Assembly: GCA_015068365.1 (NCBI GenBank)
Contig: SVKR01000175.1
Location: 1 to 36,865 of the forward strand
Direction: 5' to 3'
DNA length: 36,865 nt
DNA from: Oscillospiraceae bacterium
GTDB lineage: Bacteria; Bacillota; Clostridia; Oscillospirales; Oscillospiraceae
A model generated the notes under the pieces. It had not been told where the DNA came from. It saw nothing but the letters and a program-made list of their open reading frames with translations, and ran no database searches. The translations under genes were made by a program, and so were the position numbers. Of the stretch, positions 22,473 through 30,150 are shown one piece after another. The stretch's first letter is position 1. Each line of letters opens with the position of its first letter.

Positions 22473-23332
22473 AGTGTCTTGATCTCCACTTGTTCCTGCG
22501 TGATCCGGAGATCGGAGCACGCCTCCGCCGCACGGCGGCATTCGTCCAGTGTCTGCTGTATTTTTTTGCGCAATTCTTCGATCAGCGGGACAAATTCCGG
22601 TGCTTTCGGCCTGACGTAGAGGAGAATGCGCTCCGGCGTCACCTCCACGCGGCGGATCGATTCGTGCGTCCCGAAGGCTTCAATGCCGCGCTGCGTTGTC
22701 ACGGCGGAGCTGTCGAACAGCAGCTCCGGGTTCCGGTCCGTCCCGACGTCGATCTCGTCGGCCAGGCGGATGATCGCCGCGAGAAAGGCCGTGCGGATGA
22801 CGCCGTAGGGCGTGTGCAGCTCCGGGTATTCCGCGCTGTCGAGCAGATCTGTTTTCCTGTGGCCGCGGGAGGTCTGGATGACGGCAAAGAGAATGTCCCC
22901 CGCCGGGATCTCCAGCAGCTCGGCATACTTGCGGATGAACAGGCCGCTGTATTCGTTGTGAAAATCGCGGATCGTCTGCGCAGTGTCCGCCTTGTCATGG
23001 GTCTCAAAATAGTCGCCGAAGTCGATGGAGCGCGAGAACACCTCATAGTCCTTCTGGCTGATCCCCATCCCGATGTCGTGCAGGTAGCAGGCCATGATCA
23101 GCACGAAGCATTCGCCGGTGCTGAGGCGGCACATCTGCTCCTGCCCCAGGATGCGGTTGGCGTAATCCAGCACATCCATGCTGTGCAGAAGGGAGTGGTC
23201 CGTGAAATCGGGGAAGCGCGGGAGGAACGATTCCAGAATCCCCTGGAGCATGAAAACGCTGTCCCGCACGCGCTGATGAAGCTCCGGCGCTTCATCCTTC
23301 AGTTTTCGTTCAAGAAAAAAATCCGTATCCAT
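22469..23332 (-). CDS. HD-domain metal-dependent phosphohydrolase
   Basis: A 287-residue cytosolic protein with an HD domain: His46 and His50 in TDHSLLHSMDVL, the His85-Asp86 pair in YLHDIGMG, and a late acidic motif LADEIDVGTDRNP. This is the arrangement of metal-binding HD hydrolases acting on nucleotides or signalling molecules; a C-terminal helical and beta region (about 215-287) is of unknown role. ATG at 23332 is preferred over the TTG just before it; AAAGGAA is 10 bases upstream. It is the first gene of a four-gene operon (HD, MATE-HATPase, AlkZ-related, esterase) behind the promoter at 23372-23400. Confidence 0.85.
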   Translation of the reverse strand: MDTDFFLERKLKDEAPELHQRVRDSVFMLQGILESFLPRFPDFTDHSLLHSMDVLDYANRILGQEQMCRLSTGECFVLIMACYLHDIGMGISQKDYEVFSRSIDFGDYFETHDKADTAQTIRDFHNEYSGLFIRKYAELLEIPAGDILFAVIQTSRGHRKTDLLDSAEYPELHTPYGVIRTAFLAAIIRLADEIDVGTDRNPELLFDSSAVTTQRGIEAFGTHESIRRVEVTPERILLYVRPKAPEFVPLIEELRKKIQQTLDECRRAAEACSDLRITQEQVEIKTL

Positions 23333-23371
23333 CAATCTCTATTTCCTTTGTGATGAAACTGCTTTTTTCAT

Positions 23372-23400
23372 ATTCTATCATTATTGGAAAGTGTCGGCAA
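23372..23400 (-). promoter_or_regulatory. promoter of the HD/MATE-HATPase operon
   Basis: On the minus strand TTGCCG (23400-23395) and TAGAAT (23377-23372) with a 17-base spacer. The -35 is part of the hairpin that ends glsA. Confidence 0.65.
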
Positions 23401-23428
23401 CCTGCCGGAGGGCTGCCGGGCACTTTTT
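23388..23428 (-). terminator. probable terminator of glsA
   Basis: AAAGTGCCCGGCA and TGCCGACACTTT form an imperfect long stem directly after the glsA stop. It overlaps the promoter of the next operon. Confidence 0.5.
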
Positions 23429-23429
23429 T

Positions 23430-24389
23430 TTAGTCAAAGACGTTCAGACGCAGCAGATGGGACATGTGCTGCAGCGCGGCGATGCCGCCGGCGCTGTTGC
23501 CCTTCGCGTCCAGCGCCGGGCCATAGGTGCCGATGCCCCAGCGCCCGGAGACCGAGGCGGTGATGCCGCCGCCCACGCCGCTTTTGGAGGGAATGCCCAC
23601 CAGAACGCCGTATTCCCCGGACTCGTCATAGAGCCCGCAGGTGTACATGAGGCTGCGGATGGTGCGCACATAGCCGGGGTGGAGCACATGCTTCCCGGTA
23701 AAGGGATTCCGGCCCGCGTTCGCGATCAGCAGTCCCATGTTGGCAAGCGTCCGCGCGCTGACGTTCAGCGAGCACATTCTGAAATACAGGTCCAGCGTTT
23801 TTTCCGCATCGCCTCGCAGCACGCCCTTGCTTTTCAGCAGATAGACGATGGCGCGGTTGCGGTCGCCCGTCTCGGATTCCGAGCGGTAGACCGCCTCGTT
23901 CAGCACGATGTCGTCGTCCATGCAGAAGGCTTTGGCAAAGCCCAGCAGATCGTCAAAGTCCATGATGTTGGACAGCGTGCCCATCACCTGGATGGCGCCG
24001 GCGTTGATCATGGGGTTGAAGGGCAGCTCGCTGGCGGCGTCCAGCTTCAGAATGGAGTTGAACGGGTCGCCGGAGGGTTCCATCATCACATGGGAAAAGG
24101 TCTCCCGGAAGCCGAGATATTTCAGCGACGCGGCGAGATTGATGACCTTGCTGATGCTCTGGATGGAAAAGCGCTTCTCCGTCTCGCCGAGGGCGATGAC
24201 CGTGCCGTCCGGAGCGCACACGCAAAGGCCAAAGTCCTCCGCGCTGGCCTTTTTCAGCTCCGGGATGTAGTCCGCCACCGTTCCGGCGCGGGCGCTCTCC
24301 CTGCCGTTGCAGTAGGCTTCCTCGATGACGCGGCGGATCTCCTTCGGGTCGGAAATGTCAAAATCAGGGCGTTCATAGGTGAAATACAT
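23430..24389 (-). CDS. glsA: glutaminase A
   Basis: A 319-residue serine-dependent glutaminase that converts glutamine to glutamate and ammonia. The beta-lactamase-like active-site motif S78xxK81 is in FSIQSISKVINLA, followed by the substrate-binding FNPMINAGAIQVMGTL, the RSE(S) stretch, YFRMCSLNVSARTLANMG and the C-terminal YGVLVGIPSKSGVGGGI, all standard for GlsA. Length is typical. GGGAGG lies 7 bases upstream of the ATG. It is divergent from the type B carboxylesterase gene and ends at the hairpin 23388-23428. It may serve acid resistance or glutamate supply. Confidence 0.96.
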   Translation of the reverse strand: MYFTYERPDFDISDPKEIRRVIEEAYCNGRESARAGTVADYIPELKKASAEDFGLCVCAPDGTVIALGETEKRFSIQSISKVINLAASLKYLGFRETFSHVMMEPSGDPFNSILKLDAASELPFNPMINAGAIQVMGTLSNIMDFDDLLGFAKAFCMDDDIVLNEAVYRSESETGDRNRAIVYLLKSKGVLRGDAEKTLDLYFRMCSLNVSARTLANMGLLIANAGRNPFTGKHVLHPGYVRTIRSLMYTCGLYDESGEYGVLVGIPSKSGVGGGITASVSGRWGIGTYGPALDAKGNSAGGIAALQHMSHLLRLNVFD

Positions 24390-24425
24390 GGCAAACCTCC
24401 CTTATTTGTTCGGCTTCGCAAACCT

Positions 24426-24434
24426 ATTGTATCA
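24426..24434 (-). promoter_or_regulatory. extended -10 promoter of glsA
   Basis: On the minus strand TGATACAAT (TACAAT 24431-24426) lies 37 bases before the glsA ATG; no good -35 is seen. Confidence 0.45.
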
Positions 24435-24464
24435 TATCTGTCAATGAATCGGGCGGCGTATCTA

Positions 24465-24493
24465 TTGAAAAAAGTGCGGGAAAACGATATAAT
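24465..24493 (+). promoter_or_regulatory. promoter of the carboxylesterase gene
   Basis: TTGAAA (24465-24470) and consensus TATAAT (24488-24493) with a 17-base spacer, 50 bases before the ATG. Confidence 0.85.
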
Positions 24494-24543
24494 GGAACCC
24501 GATCAGACGCAACAATATCATCCTTATCCGGGAGGAGACGACT

Positions 24544-26052
24544 ATGGAGACGAGCCTGATTGTATCGACAAGCTGCGGCCCCGTGGAGGGCTTTGCGGAA
24601 AACGGCATCCGCCGCTGGTTCGGCATTCCCTTTGCCGCCCCGCCGGTGGGCGCGCTCCGCTTTCGCCGGGCGCAGCCCCCGGAACCCTGGACGGAGGTGC
24701 GCCCATGCAAGGCCATGGGCCCGTCCCCGGTGCAGTTCGCCGCCGGCCCCATGGCAGAGACGATGACGCACTTCTCGCCCCCCAGCGAGGACTGCCTGTA
24801 TCTGAACGTCTGGGCGCCGGAGCAGGCCGAGGGCGCGCCGGTGTTCGTTTACATCTACGGCGGGGCGAATCACATGGGCGAGTCCGCCGCGCCGGACCAT
24901 GACCTCTCCGCCTTCGCCCGTGACGGCATCGTGGGCGTCAGCTTCAACTACCGGCTGGGCGCGCTGGGCTTTTATGACTTCTCCGCGCTGGGGGAGGGCT
25001 TTGACTCCAACTGCGCGGTGTCGGACATGCTGTGCGCCATGAAGTGGGTGCATGAGAACATCGCGGCCTTCGGCGGCGACCCCGGCAACGTCACCATCTG
25101 CGGCGAATCCGCCGGCGGCACCGGCGTCTACTGCCTGCTGGCTGCCCCGGCGGCACAGGGCTGCTTCCAGAAGGCCATCCCCATGAGCGGCCTGGCCGGC
25201 AACGTCACGCCCCGCTATGTCCATACGCTGAATAACGCGCTGTTCTTTGAAGCGCTCGGCCTTTCCCCGGCCGAGGCCGCGGCGGCGCTGAAGACCATGC
25301 CGGTGGCGGAGCTGGTGCGCGGCGGCGGCGCGGTCATGGCCGGGCACAACGACGCGCACCAGGGCATCTTCCTCACCGGCCCGGTCATCGACGATCTGGT
25401 GCCGGACTACCCCTGGCGGATGCTGGAGCGGGGCAGCGCAAAGGACGTCTCCCTGCTGGTGGGCACCTGCCGGGACGAGGGCGGGCTCTTCTGCATGATG
25501 GGCTGCGTGCCGCGCACCTGGGCGGACATCGAGACCTGCCTGCGCCAGGGCGGCGGCACGGCGTATCTGGAGGGCTTCCGCCGGGTCTACGGCGGCAAGC
25601 CGGAGCACGACGCGGTGGTGGACTGGGTCACCGACCGCATGTTCTGGGTGGACGCCACCCGCTGCGCCCTGGCGCAGACCCGGTTCAACCGCGTGTACGC
25701 CTACCGCTTCGACTTCGTCCCGGCGCTGTGCGCCAAAATGGGCATCGGCGCCACCCACTCCATGGACATCGCCCCGGGGCTGGACACCTACGCGGTCTCT
25801 CCCATGTCCTTTTATAACGAAACGCCCATGGCCGAACAGGAGCGCATCCACGCAAAGCTGCACGGCGCCTTCGCGGCCTTTGCCAAAACGGGCCACCCCG
25901 GCAACCCCGCCATCGAGCAGGACTGGGAGCCCTTCACCCCGGAGACACGCGCGGCCATGACCATCGACACGGTCAGCACGCTTTTGCGCAATCCCAATGC
26001 CGAGCGCCTGGCCGCCTGGGGCGACCTGGTCCTCTACGACCACGCGATGTAA
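24544..26052 (+). CDS. type B carboxylesterase
   Basis: A 502-residue serine esterase of the carboxylesterase B/cholinesterase family. SEDCLYLNVW (81-90) is the family signature, VYIYGGAN (102-109) the oxyanion region (Tyr replaces the common His), FGGDPGNVTICGESAGG holds the nucleophile Ser189, RDEGG the acid and ATHSMDI the catalytic His. No signal peptide is present, so it acts in the cytosol on ester substrates not predictable here. GGGAGGAG lies 7 bases upstream of the ATG. Strong own promoter, own terminator; monocistronic. Confidence 0.93.
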   Translation: METSLIVSTSCGPVEGFAENGIRRWFGIPFAAPPVGALRFRRAQPPEPWTEVRPCKAMGPSPVQFAAGPMAETMTHFSPPSEDCLYLNVWAPEQAEGAPVFVYIYGGANHMGESAAPDHDLSAFARDGIVGVSFNYRLGALGFYDFSALGEGFDSNCAVSDMLCAMKWVHENIAAFGGDPGNVTICGESAGGTGVYCLLAAPAAQGCFQKAIPMSGLAGNVTPRYVHTLNNALFFEALGLSPAEAAAALKTMPVAELVRGGGAVMAGHNDAHQGIFLTGPVIDDLVPDYPWRMLERGSAKDVSLLVGTCRDEGGLFCMMGCVPRTWADIETCLRQGGGTAYLEGFRRVYGGKPEHDAVVDWVTDRMFWVDATRCALAQTRFNRVYAYRFDFVPALCAKMGIGATHSMDIAPGLDTYAVSPMSFYNETPMAEQERIHAKLHGAFAAFAKTGHPGNPAIEQDWEPFTPETRAAMTIDTVSTLLRNPNAERLAAWGDLVLYDHAM

Positions 26053-26068
26053 TTTACGGAATATGACG

Positions 26069-26106
26069 AGTTCCCGGTTCTCATCTCTGAGAACCGGGAA
26101 CTTTTA
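26069..26106 (+). terminator. intrinsic terminator of the carboxylesterase gene
   Basis: Perfect 15-base arms (26069-26083 and 26088-26102) with a 4-base loop, followed by TTTTA. Confidence 0.9.
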
Positions 26107-26453
26107 TCGGGAGCGTCGCTCAATCCCGGGTGACGGCCCCCATGCTTTTCAGCAGCATGCAACAAACATGATACGTCGCGTCGCTGTCCCATAGAAAGGA
26201 CAGATCGGGGCGGCGAGAAGCAGAAACGCCTTGAACCGAGTTTCGATCCAAGGTGTATGCGATTCAAGATCGTTTTGTTTTCTGTTGCAGGAGCTATCCC
26301 GGCAAAACGCAGGCGTAGGAAAACAAAATTAGAACATAAAAAACGCATATTAAAAAGATATAAGAAGAATAATTATGTGATGATCCGCACGGGAAATCGT
26401 CAAGGAAGATTAAGCCATATATCAAAATCGCAGAGCATGTCGGAGACCTCAAA
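26107..26453. other. intergenic region without a recognisable gene
   Basis: About 350 bases. The left half is GC-rich; from about 26320 it turns AT-rich (ATTAAAAAGATATAAGAAG). Small frames on both strands lack ribosome binding sites and protein-like composition. I see no terminator for the pump gene at 26454 and no RNA gene. Confidence 0.5.
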
Positions 26454-27812
26454 TTACACTTTGATCGCGCTCCACTTTCCGGACCGAAACCGCAGCATGC
26501 CGAGGAGGCAGCGGAAAAACTGATCCGCCAGAACGCCGAACCAGATCCCGACAATGCCGAGACGCAGCACATTGCCGAAGAGAAACGACACGCCGGTGCG
26601 GATGATCACAACCGAAAAAATCGCGACCTTCGTTGTGTACCGGATATCGCCCGCGCCGCGCAGGCATCCGATATAGACGACCATGAGGACCTGAAAGACA
26701 ACCGTCAGAATCAGAGACGGCATTAAGCGGAGCCCGATCGCAATGATCTCCTCTTCCCGGAAGAACAGGGAATAGAGCATTCTGGCGCTGAAGGCCAGCA
26801 GCACGGCCAGCGCGGCGGAAATGACGAGTCCATAATTGCGGCAGGCTTTCCCGTACGCTTTTGCCGCCTCCGGCCTGCCCTCGCCCAGACTGCGCCCGAC
26901 CAGCGCGACGGACGCCGCCTGCAGGCCGTCCCCGAACGCGTAGGAGATCACGAGGATATTCATGGCGACCTGATGCGCGGCCATCGCGTTGTTTCCGCAG
27001 GCCGCCGCCAGGATCGAGGTCGCCACAAGCCCGACACGGGTCAGGATCTGCTCGATGGCGACGGGATAGCCGATATGGACGATCGTGCCCAGATCGCGCC
27101 TGCTTGCGCGGAGCTTTTCCCTGCGCATAAACGGGATGCTGAGGAATCCGTCTTTTTTCAGAAGGGAGCCCAGGCTGATGAAGCACCCGACCGCGGTTCC
27201 GATCACGGTGGCGATGGCGGCGCCGCGGATCCCGAGCGCGGGGAAGCCGAAGCGTCCCCCGATCAGCAGATAGTCAAAAATGATATTCACGAGATTGGCG
27301 GCCATGTTGGTGCGCATGGTGATCTTTGTATTTCCCGCGCCCCGCTGGGCGGCGTTGACGACCATCTGAATGCAGGAAAACAACATGCAGCCCATCACGA
27401 TCCGGTAATAGGCGCTTGACGGTTCGAGCGTCTCCGGCGTTGCGCCGCAGACGCGCATGATCGGCGCGGCGAACAGCGCGAGCAGGAGCCCCATTGCCGC
27501 CGAGAGCAAAGCCGCCAGAGTAACCGCCGTCAGCGCCAGCGAGTTTGCCCCGATCCGGTTTTTCTCACCGTTTCGGCGGGCGACCAGGGTCGCAATGGCG
27601 ATATTCACGGCGTAAAACAGCGTGAATCCGGCGTATTTCGGCTGATTGGTCAGTCCGATCGCAGCCACGGCATTTGCGCCCAGGGAGCTTACCATGAACG
27701 AATCCACGAAGCCGATGATGGCTGTGAACAGGGATTCCGCGATCGCGGGCAGCGCGATCCGGATCGTTTCTGAAAGCATCTCTCTTTTTATCTCGTGCTT
27801 TACAGCAGGCAT
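26454..27812 (-). CDS. MATE-family multidrug efflux pump (MepA-like)
   Basis: A 452-residue membrane transporter with about 12 helices in two related halves. IRIALPAIAESLFTAIIGFVDSFMVSSLGANAVAAIGL opens the first half and IGYPVAIEQILTRVGLVATSILAAACGNNAMAAHQVAMNI the second, with the conserved AAHQ and the RGAGNTK loop. It would expel cationic compounds using an ion gradient. GGAGG is 8 bases upstream of the ATG at 27812. Its promoter is overlapped by a GTTAG-N6-CTAAC palindrome, the type of site that MepR uses at mepA in Staphylococcus, so it is likely repressed until a drug binds a MarR-family regulator. That regulator is not in the window. Confidence 0.92.
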   Translation of the reverse strand: MPAVKHEIKREMLSETIRIALPAIAESLFTAIIGFVDSFMVSSLGANAVAAIGLTNQPKYAGFTLFYAVNIAIATLVARRNGEKNRIGANSLALTAVTLAALLSAAMGLLLALFAAPIMRVCGATPETLEPSSAYYRIVMGCMLFSCIQMVVNAAQRGAGNTKITMRTNMAANLVNIIFDYLLIGGRFGFPALGIRGAAIATVIGTAVGCFISLGSLLKKDGFLSIPFMRREKLRASRRDLGTIVHIGYPVAIEQILTRVGLVATSILAAACGNNAMAAHQVAMNILVISYAFGDGLQAASVALVGRSLGEGRPEAAKAYGKACRNYGLVISAALAVLLAFSARMLYSLFFREEEIIAIGLRLMPSLILTVVFQVLMVVYIGCLRGAGDIRYTTKVAIFSVVIIRTGVSFLFGNVLRLGIVGIWFGVLADQFFRCLLGMLRFRSGKWSAIKV

Positions 27813-27868
27813 ATCAGCATCCTCCGGAACAGCCCATCCGCGTTCAAAGCGTTTGCAGCCCAGCGTAA

Positions 27869-27922
27869 GTTAGTCAATTCTAACTGACATCGCATTTTAT
27901 CCCACGCACGGAAGAAAATCAA
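27869..27922 (-). promoter_or_regulatory. promoter and operator O1 of the MATE pump gene
   Basis: On the minus strand TTGATT (27922-27917) and TAAAAT (27899-27894), spacer 17 bases. The palindrome GTTAG-tcaatt-CTAAC (27869-27884) lies over the expected start of transcription, a repressor position. Confidence 0.8.
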
Positions 27923-27978
27923 TAGGAGTATCGTCCTTCTATATGTAGAGCGAAGAATACTTTTCAATAAATCCCCTC

Positions 27979-28030
27979 TTGATTCCTTCCGGGAATGGAT
28001 TATTATAGAGTTAGGTTAGATGACGCTAAC
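27979..28030 (+). promoter_or_regulatory. possible plus-strand promoter with operator O2
   Basis: TTGATT (27979-27984) and TATTAT (28001-28006), spacer 16, are followed by GTTAG-atgacg-CTAAC at 28015-28030. The layout copies that of O1 at the pump promoter, in the opposite direction. Confidence 0.6.
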
Positions 28031-28061
28031 CAGTGTTGACCGTCGCATCCTGAGAGACTTG

Positions 28062-28117
28062 CGGATGGGAGAAATGGACGAGTTCCTGCGGAGAAAGGAT
28101 CGGATGGGAGAAATGGA
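28062..28117 (+). repeat. 17-bp direct repeat pair between operators O2 and O3
   Basis: CGGATGGGAGAAATGGA occurs at 28062-28078 and 28101-28117, 39 bp apart. The region 28040-28143 is open in one plus frame (LRDLRMGEMDEFLRRKDRMGE type) but lacks a start with RBS, so it could be the tail of a lost gene. Confidence 0.6.
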
Positions 28118-28137
28118 TTTTCTTTTTTTGCATAATG

Positions 28138-28153
28138 GTTAGCCATAGCTAAC
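28138..28153 (+). promoter_or_regulatory. operator O3
   Basis: GTTAG-ccatag-CTAAC, the third copy of the 16-bp palindrome, lies next to CATAAT (28131-28136), a possible -10, and 20 bases before the ATG at 28174. Confidence 0.65.
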
Positions 28154-28173
28154 GTATGCGGGAGGTGATTCAT

Positions 28174-28233
28174 ATGTTTTTCAATGAATATGGAAACAGG
28201 AGCGATTCGGCCATCAGGGGGGGCGCACGATGA
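28174..28233 (+). pseudogene. 19-residue ORF, probable N-terminal remnant of an alpha/beta hydrolase gene
   Basis: ATG 28174 has an excellent GGGAGGTG ribosome binding site 6-7 bases upstream. The frame (MFFNEYGNRSDSAIRGGAR) begins like the first strand of many alpha/beta hydrolases (F..EYG....P.I.L.HGG) and then ends after the point where HGG would come. Its TGA overlaps the ATG of the next gene (ATGA). I read it as a truncated operator-controlled hydrolase gene joined to a downstream gene by deletion; a coupled leader peptide is the alternative. Confidence 0.4.
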
Positions 28234-28910
28234 AAAAGCTGACTTCAAGACAAAAGATCCTGTTTGGCGTATATGCCATGATCCTGGCCATGATCGGAGA
28301 TTATCTGCTCGGATTTGGCACATTCGGTTTTTCGGATTCCCCGGACGCCTATATGGGCATGACCGCCAATGTGGTGCCGGACTGGCGGTATGCTGTCTCT
28401 TCTTTTCTCGGCTTTCTCTGCGCTGCCCTGTTTGCGGTGGCAGCAACGGAACTGATGAAGGTCATGGAGAAAAAATACAGCCTTGCGGACAGCAGACTGT
28501 ATCAGCTCTTTCAGATCGCGAACTGGGGCGGGATCCTGTACTTTGCCTTCATTCATATCGGGATCTGCATGCTGCCGGTCGTGTTCAATGCGGGAATGGA
28601 AGCGACCGGCAGCCTGCAGGCATCGATCAACATGGTCCTCCGCGTATTGAAAAGCATTGCAGTGCCGTTGGGACTTGGCTTTGTGATCTGCGATGTGTTC
28701 GTAACGATCGCATGGATCGGGTTCGTCGTCAAAGGAAAGCTCCCGCTCAGAAAGATCGCCCTGATCTGCAACCCGGTCATCATCTCGCTTCTCGGGCAGC
28801 TGATGAATTATATCGCGGAAGGCCTGGACTCCGGCTTCGAATCCTTCGGGTGGCTGCTGATGTATCTCGTATGCGCATGGAAGCTGGTCGATGGAACGGA
28901 AAAGGTCTGA
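28230..28910 (+). CDS. small integral membrane protein, unknown function
   Basis: A 226-residue protein with about six to seven hydrophobic segments (ILFGVYAMILAMIGDYLLGF; AVSSFLGFLCAALFAVAATEL; WGGILYFAFIHIGICMLPVV; IAVPLGLGFVICDVFVTIAWIGFVV; LICNPVIISLLGQLMNYIAEG; FGWLLMYLVCAWKLV). I know no function; it resembles uncharacterised Firmicutes membrane proteins of similar size. AGGGGGGGC precedes the ATG and the start overlaps the stop of the 19-residue ORF, so it may be under the O3 palindrome. Codon use is less GC-rich than in the first 26 kb. Confidence 0.75.
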   Translation: MKKLTSRQKILFGVYAMILAMIGDYLLGFGTFGFSDSPDAYMGMTANVVPDWRYAVSSFLGFLCAALFAVAATELMKVMEKKYSLADSRLYQLFQIANWGGILYFAFIHIGICMLPVVFNAGMEATGSLQASINMVLRVLKSIAVPLGLGFVICDVFVTIAWIGFVVKGKLPLRKIALICNPVIISLLGQLMNYIAEGLDSGFESFGWLLMYLVCAWKLVDGTEKV

Positions 28911-28955
28911 TAATCGGCCCTGAAAGTGCATTTTCAAAGCATATCAATTCATCCG

Positions 28956-28976
28956 TATGGTTACTATATGGTTACT
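28956..28976 (+). repeat. 11-bp-spaced direct repeat, left of the att core
   Basis: TATGGTTACT occurs twice, at 28956-28965 and 28967-28976. Short direct repeats with one helical-turn spacing near a tRNA-end core resemble arm-type sites of tyrosine recombinases. Confidence 0.55.
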
Positions 28977-29037
28977 GTTTTGAGATGCTTGCAACTTTTC
29001 GGGCCGCTTAACGCCGAAAACCAGCCGAAAACAAAAG

Positions 29038-29063
29038 AAATCCACACTTTTCAGTGTGGATTT
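29038..29063 (-). terminator. terminator following the tRNA 3' fragment
   Basis: AAATCCACACT and AGTGTGGATTT (29038-29048, 29053-29063) form a perfect hairpin followed on the minus strand by CTTTTGTTTT. It is probably the original terminator of the tRNA gene. Confidence 0.75.
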
Positions 29064-29065
29064 CC

Positions 29066-29090
29066 TGGTGGACGATACAAGACTCGAACT
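29066..29090 (-). other. tRNA 3'-end fragment, probable attR core of an integrated island
   Basis: On the minus strand TTCGAGTCTTGTATCGTCCACCA is the T loop, T-stem 3' strand, acceptor 3' strand and encoded CCA of a tRNA. The upstream side (above 29090) does not supply the complementary T-stem or acceptor 5' strand, so only the 3' end is present. Integrases commonly recombine at tRNA 3' ends; the element then lies on the 5' side of the fragment, that is, at 29091 and beyond. The tRNA identity is not assigned. Confidence 0.75.
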
Positions 29091-29347
29091 GCAAATTGTC
29101 CGTGTTAGCGCATACCGTGCGATCCCGCAACGTGTTGAAAACACACGGTTTTTCGCATTTCTCCATTTTATTGTGTACCGTTTCATAACCGCTCATTTTG
29201 TGCGGTTAAGGGAAAAATAAGGGAAAACATTTTGAGTGTTGCGCAGAATATGTCAGCTATTTTCATCTCATGCTTAATTAGGAGTGCGAAGAATATGAGT
29301 CAAGGCAGCTTGGCCAATCAAGGAGCACATGAATTCACCAGGAATTA
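29091..29347. other. island end without a gene; paired direct repeat
   Basis: TAAGGGAAAA occurs at 29207-29216 and 29218-29227 (11-bp spacing), again like recombinase arm sites. No integrase or other gene is visible here. Confidence 0.5.
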
Positions 29348-29746
29348 TCAACGGTATATATCTGGCCGCTGAGCAAACCTAGAATGAAGACACTCTGCTT
29401 TTTGTTTTATCACATCAAACCGTCTAAACCAGTCGTCAATCTGCTCTCTGGTGATTTCATCAAAAGCGTTAGGATTGATGGCTTTGATTTCGCTCATTGC
29501 TTGTCCAGACTTTCTGAGAGCTACAAAGCATTGATAAACGGCAAGGGCTCTATCTTCCACATCATCTTTATAGCCTGGATGGCTTTCTGCCTCATAGCTG
29601 GCCATTAGTCTTTCGGCGTTGGCTATCTTGTTTTCTATGTCTGCAGGATTCCTGATGGAACGGTAAAAACTTTCATCATAAGAATCTGGTTTTACAAAAT
29701 GATATTGAGAAATACGTTCATTTACATATTTTTTCAGCTCATTCAC
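29348..29746 (-). CDS. hypothetical protein, 132 residues
   Basis: Not recognised. A soluble, helical, charged protein (VNELKKYVNERISQYHF..., ADIENKIANAERLMASYEAE, EITREQIDDWFRRFDVIKQKAECL). GTG at 29746 is chosen because AGGAGG is 9 bases upstream. It is the gene closest to the att core on the island, with more AT-rich codons than the chromosome to the left. No partner gene is coupled to it. Confidence 0.7.
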   Translation of the reverse strand: MNELKKYVNERISQYHFVKPDSYDESFYRSIRNPADIENKIANAERLMASYEAESHPGYKDDVEDRALAVYQCFVALRKSGQAMSEIKAINPNAFDEITREQIDDWFRRFDVIKQKAECLHSRFAQRPDIYR

Positions 29747-30150
29747 TTTTTTCTTCCTCCTGATTCTACCACCACTCGTTGGCTTCATTTATATTTTATA
29801 TTCATAATCTGGATTCTAAGATACTTCAAACAAATGATGTATTTAATACCCGTAAACAGCCATTCTGTTTGCTTGAATAAAGAGGCGAGGATTACTCCCC
29901 GCCTCCCGATATACTCTGCGAAGATCAAATGCCGATTTACGATCTCCATTGCCCTGTTCCGAGTATTGTTCATTCTCTGTACCCACAGCATTTTTATTCT
30001 CTGACTTCAGCTGCTCGGTCACGTCCTCGCTGGCGGCCATCTGATCGGCCAGATGAAAGAACATATCTTCCACCGCTCGGATTTTAAAGGGCTGAAGTGA
30101 GGCCACTTCCTAACGAAGTGCCTCACTTGGAAGGGAAGCTTATGTTGGTA
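29747..30150. other. intergenic region with a possible gene fragment and a hairpin
   Basis: About 400 bases. A minus-strand frame at 29843-30106 (87 residues, LQPFKIRAVEDMFFHLADQMAASEDVTEQL..., then RLFIQANRMAVYGY) looks protein-like but starts at a GTG inside a hairpin with a poor RBS, so I treat it as a possible remnant. The hairpin (30095-30109/30115-30128, one bulge) follows the gene ending at 30151 and may end its transcript. Confidence 0.4.

Noticed and set aside
20652-22619. Long plus-strand frame opposite the MATE-HATPase gene
   Set aside because: Antisense shadow of a gene with clear transporter and GHKL motifs.
28062-28117. Two 17-bp direct repeats as a minimal CRISPR array
   Set aside because: Only two short units with a 22-bp gap, inside an open frame and far from cas genes; CRISPR I-E repeats are about 28-29 bp and palindromic.
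29066-29160. A complete tRNA gene on the minus strand
   Set aside because: The T-stem and acceptor 5' strands needed to pair with the 3' end are absent upstream, and no anticodon arm can be drawn; only the 3' fragment is present.
28944-29196. Minus-strand frames across the tRNA fragment as genes
   Set aside because: They cross the tRNA fragment and its terminator, lack RBS and look like chance frames.
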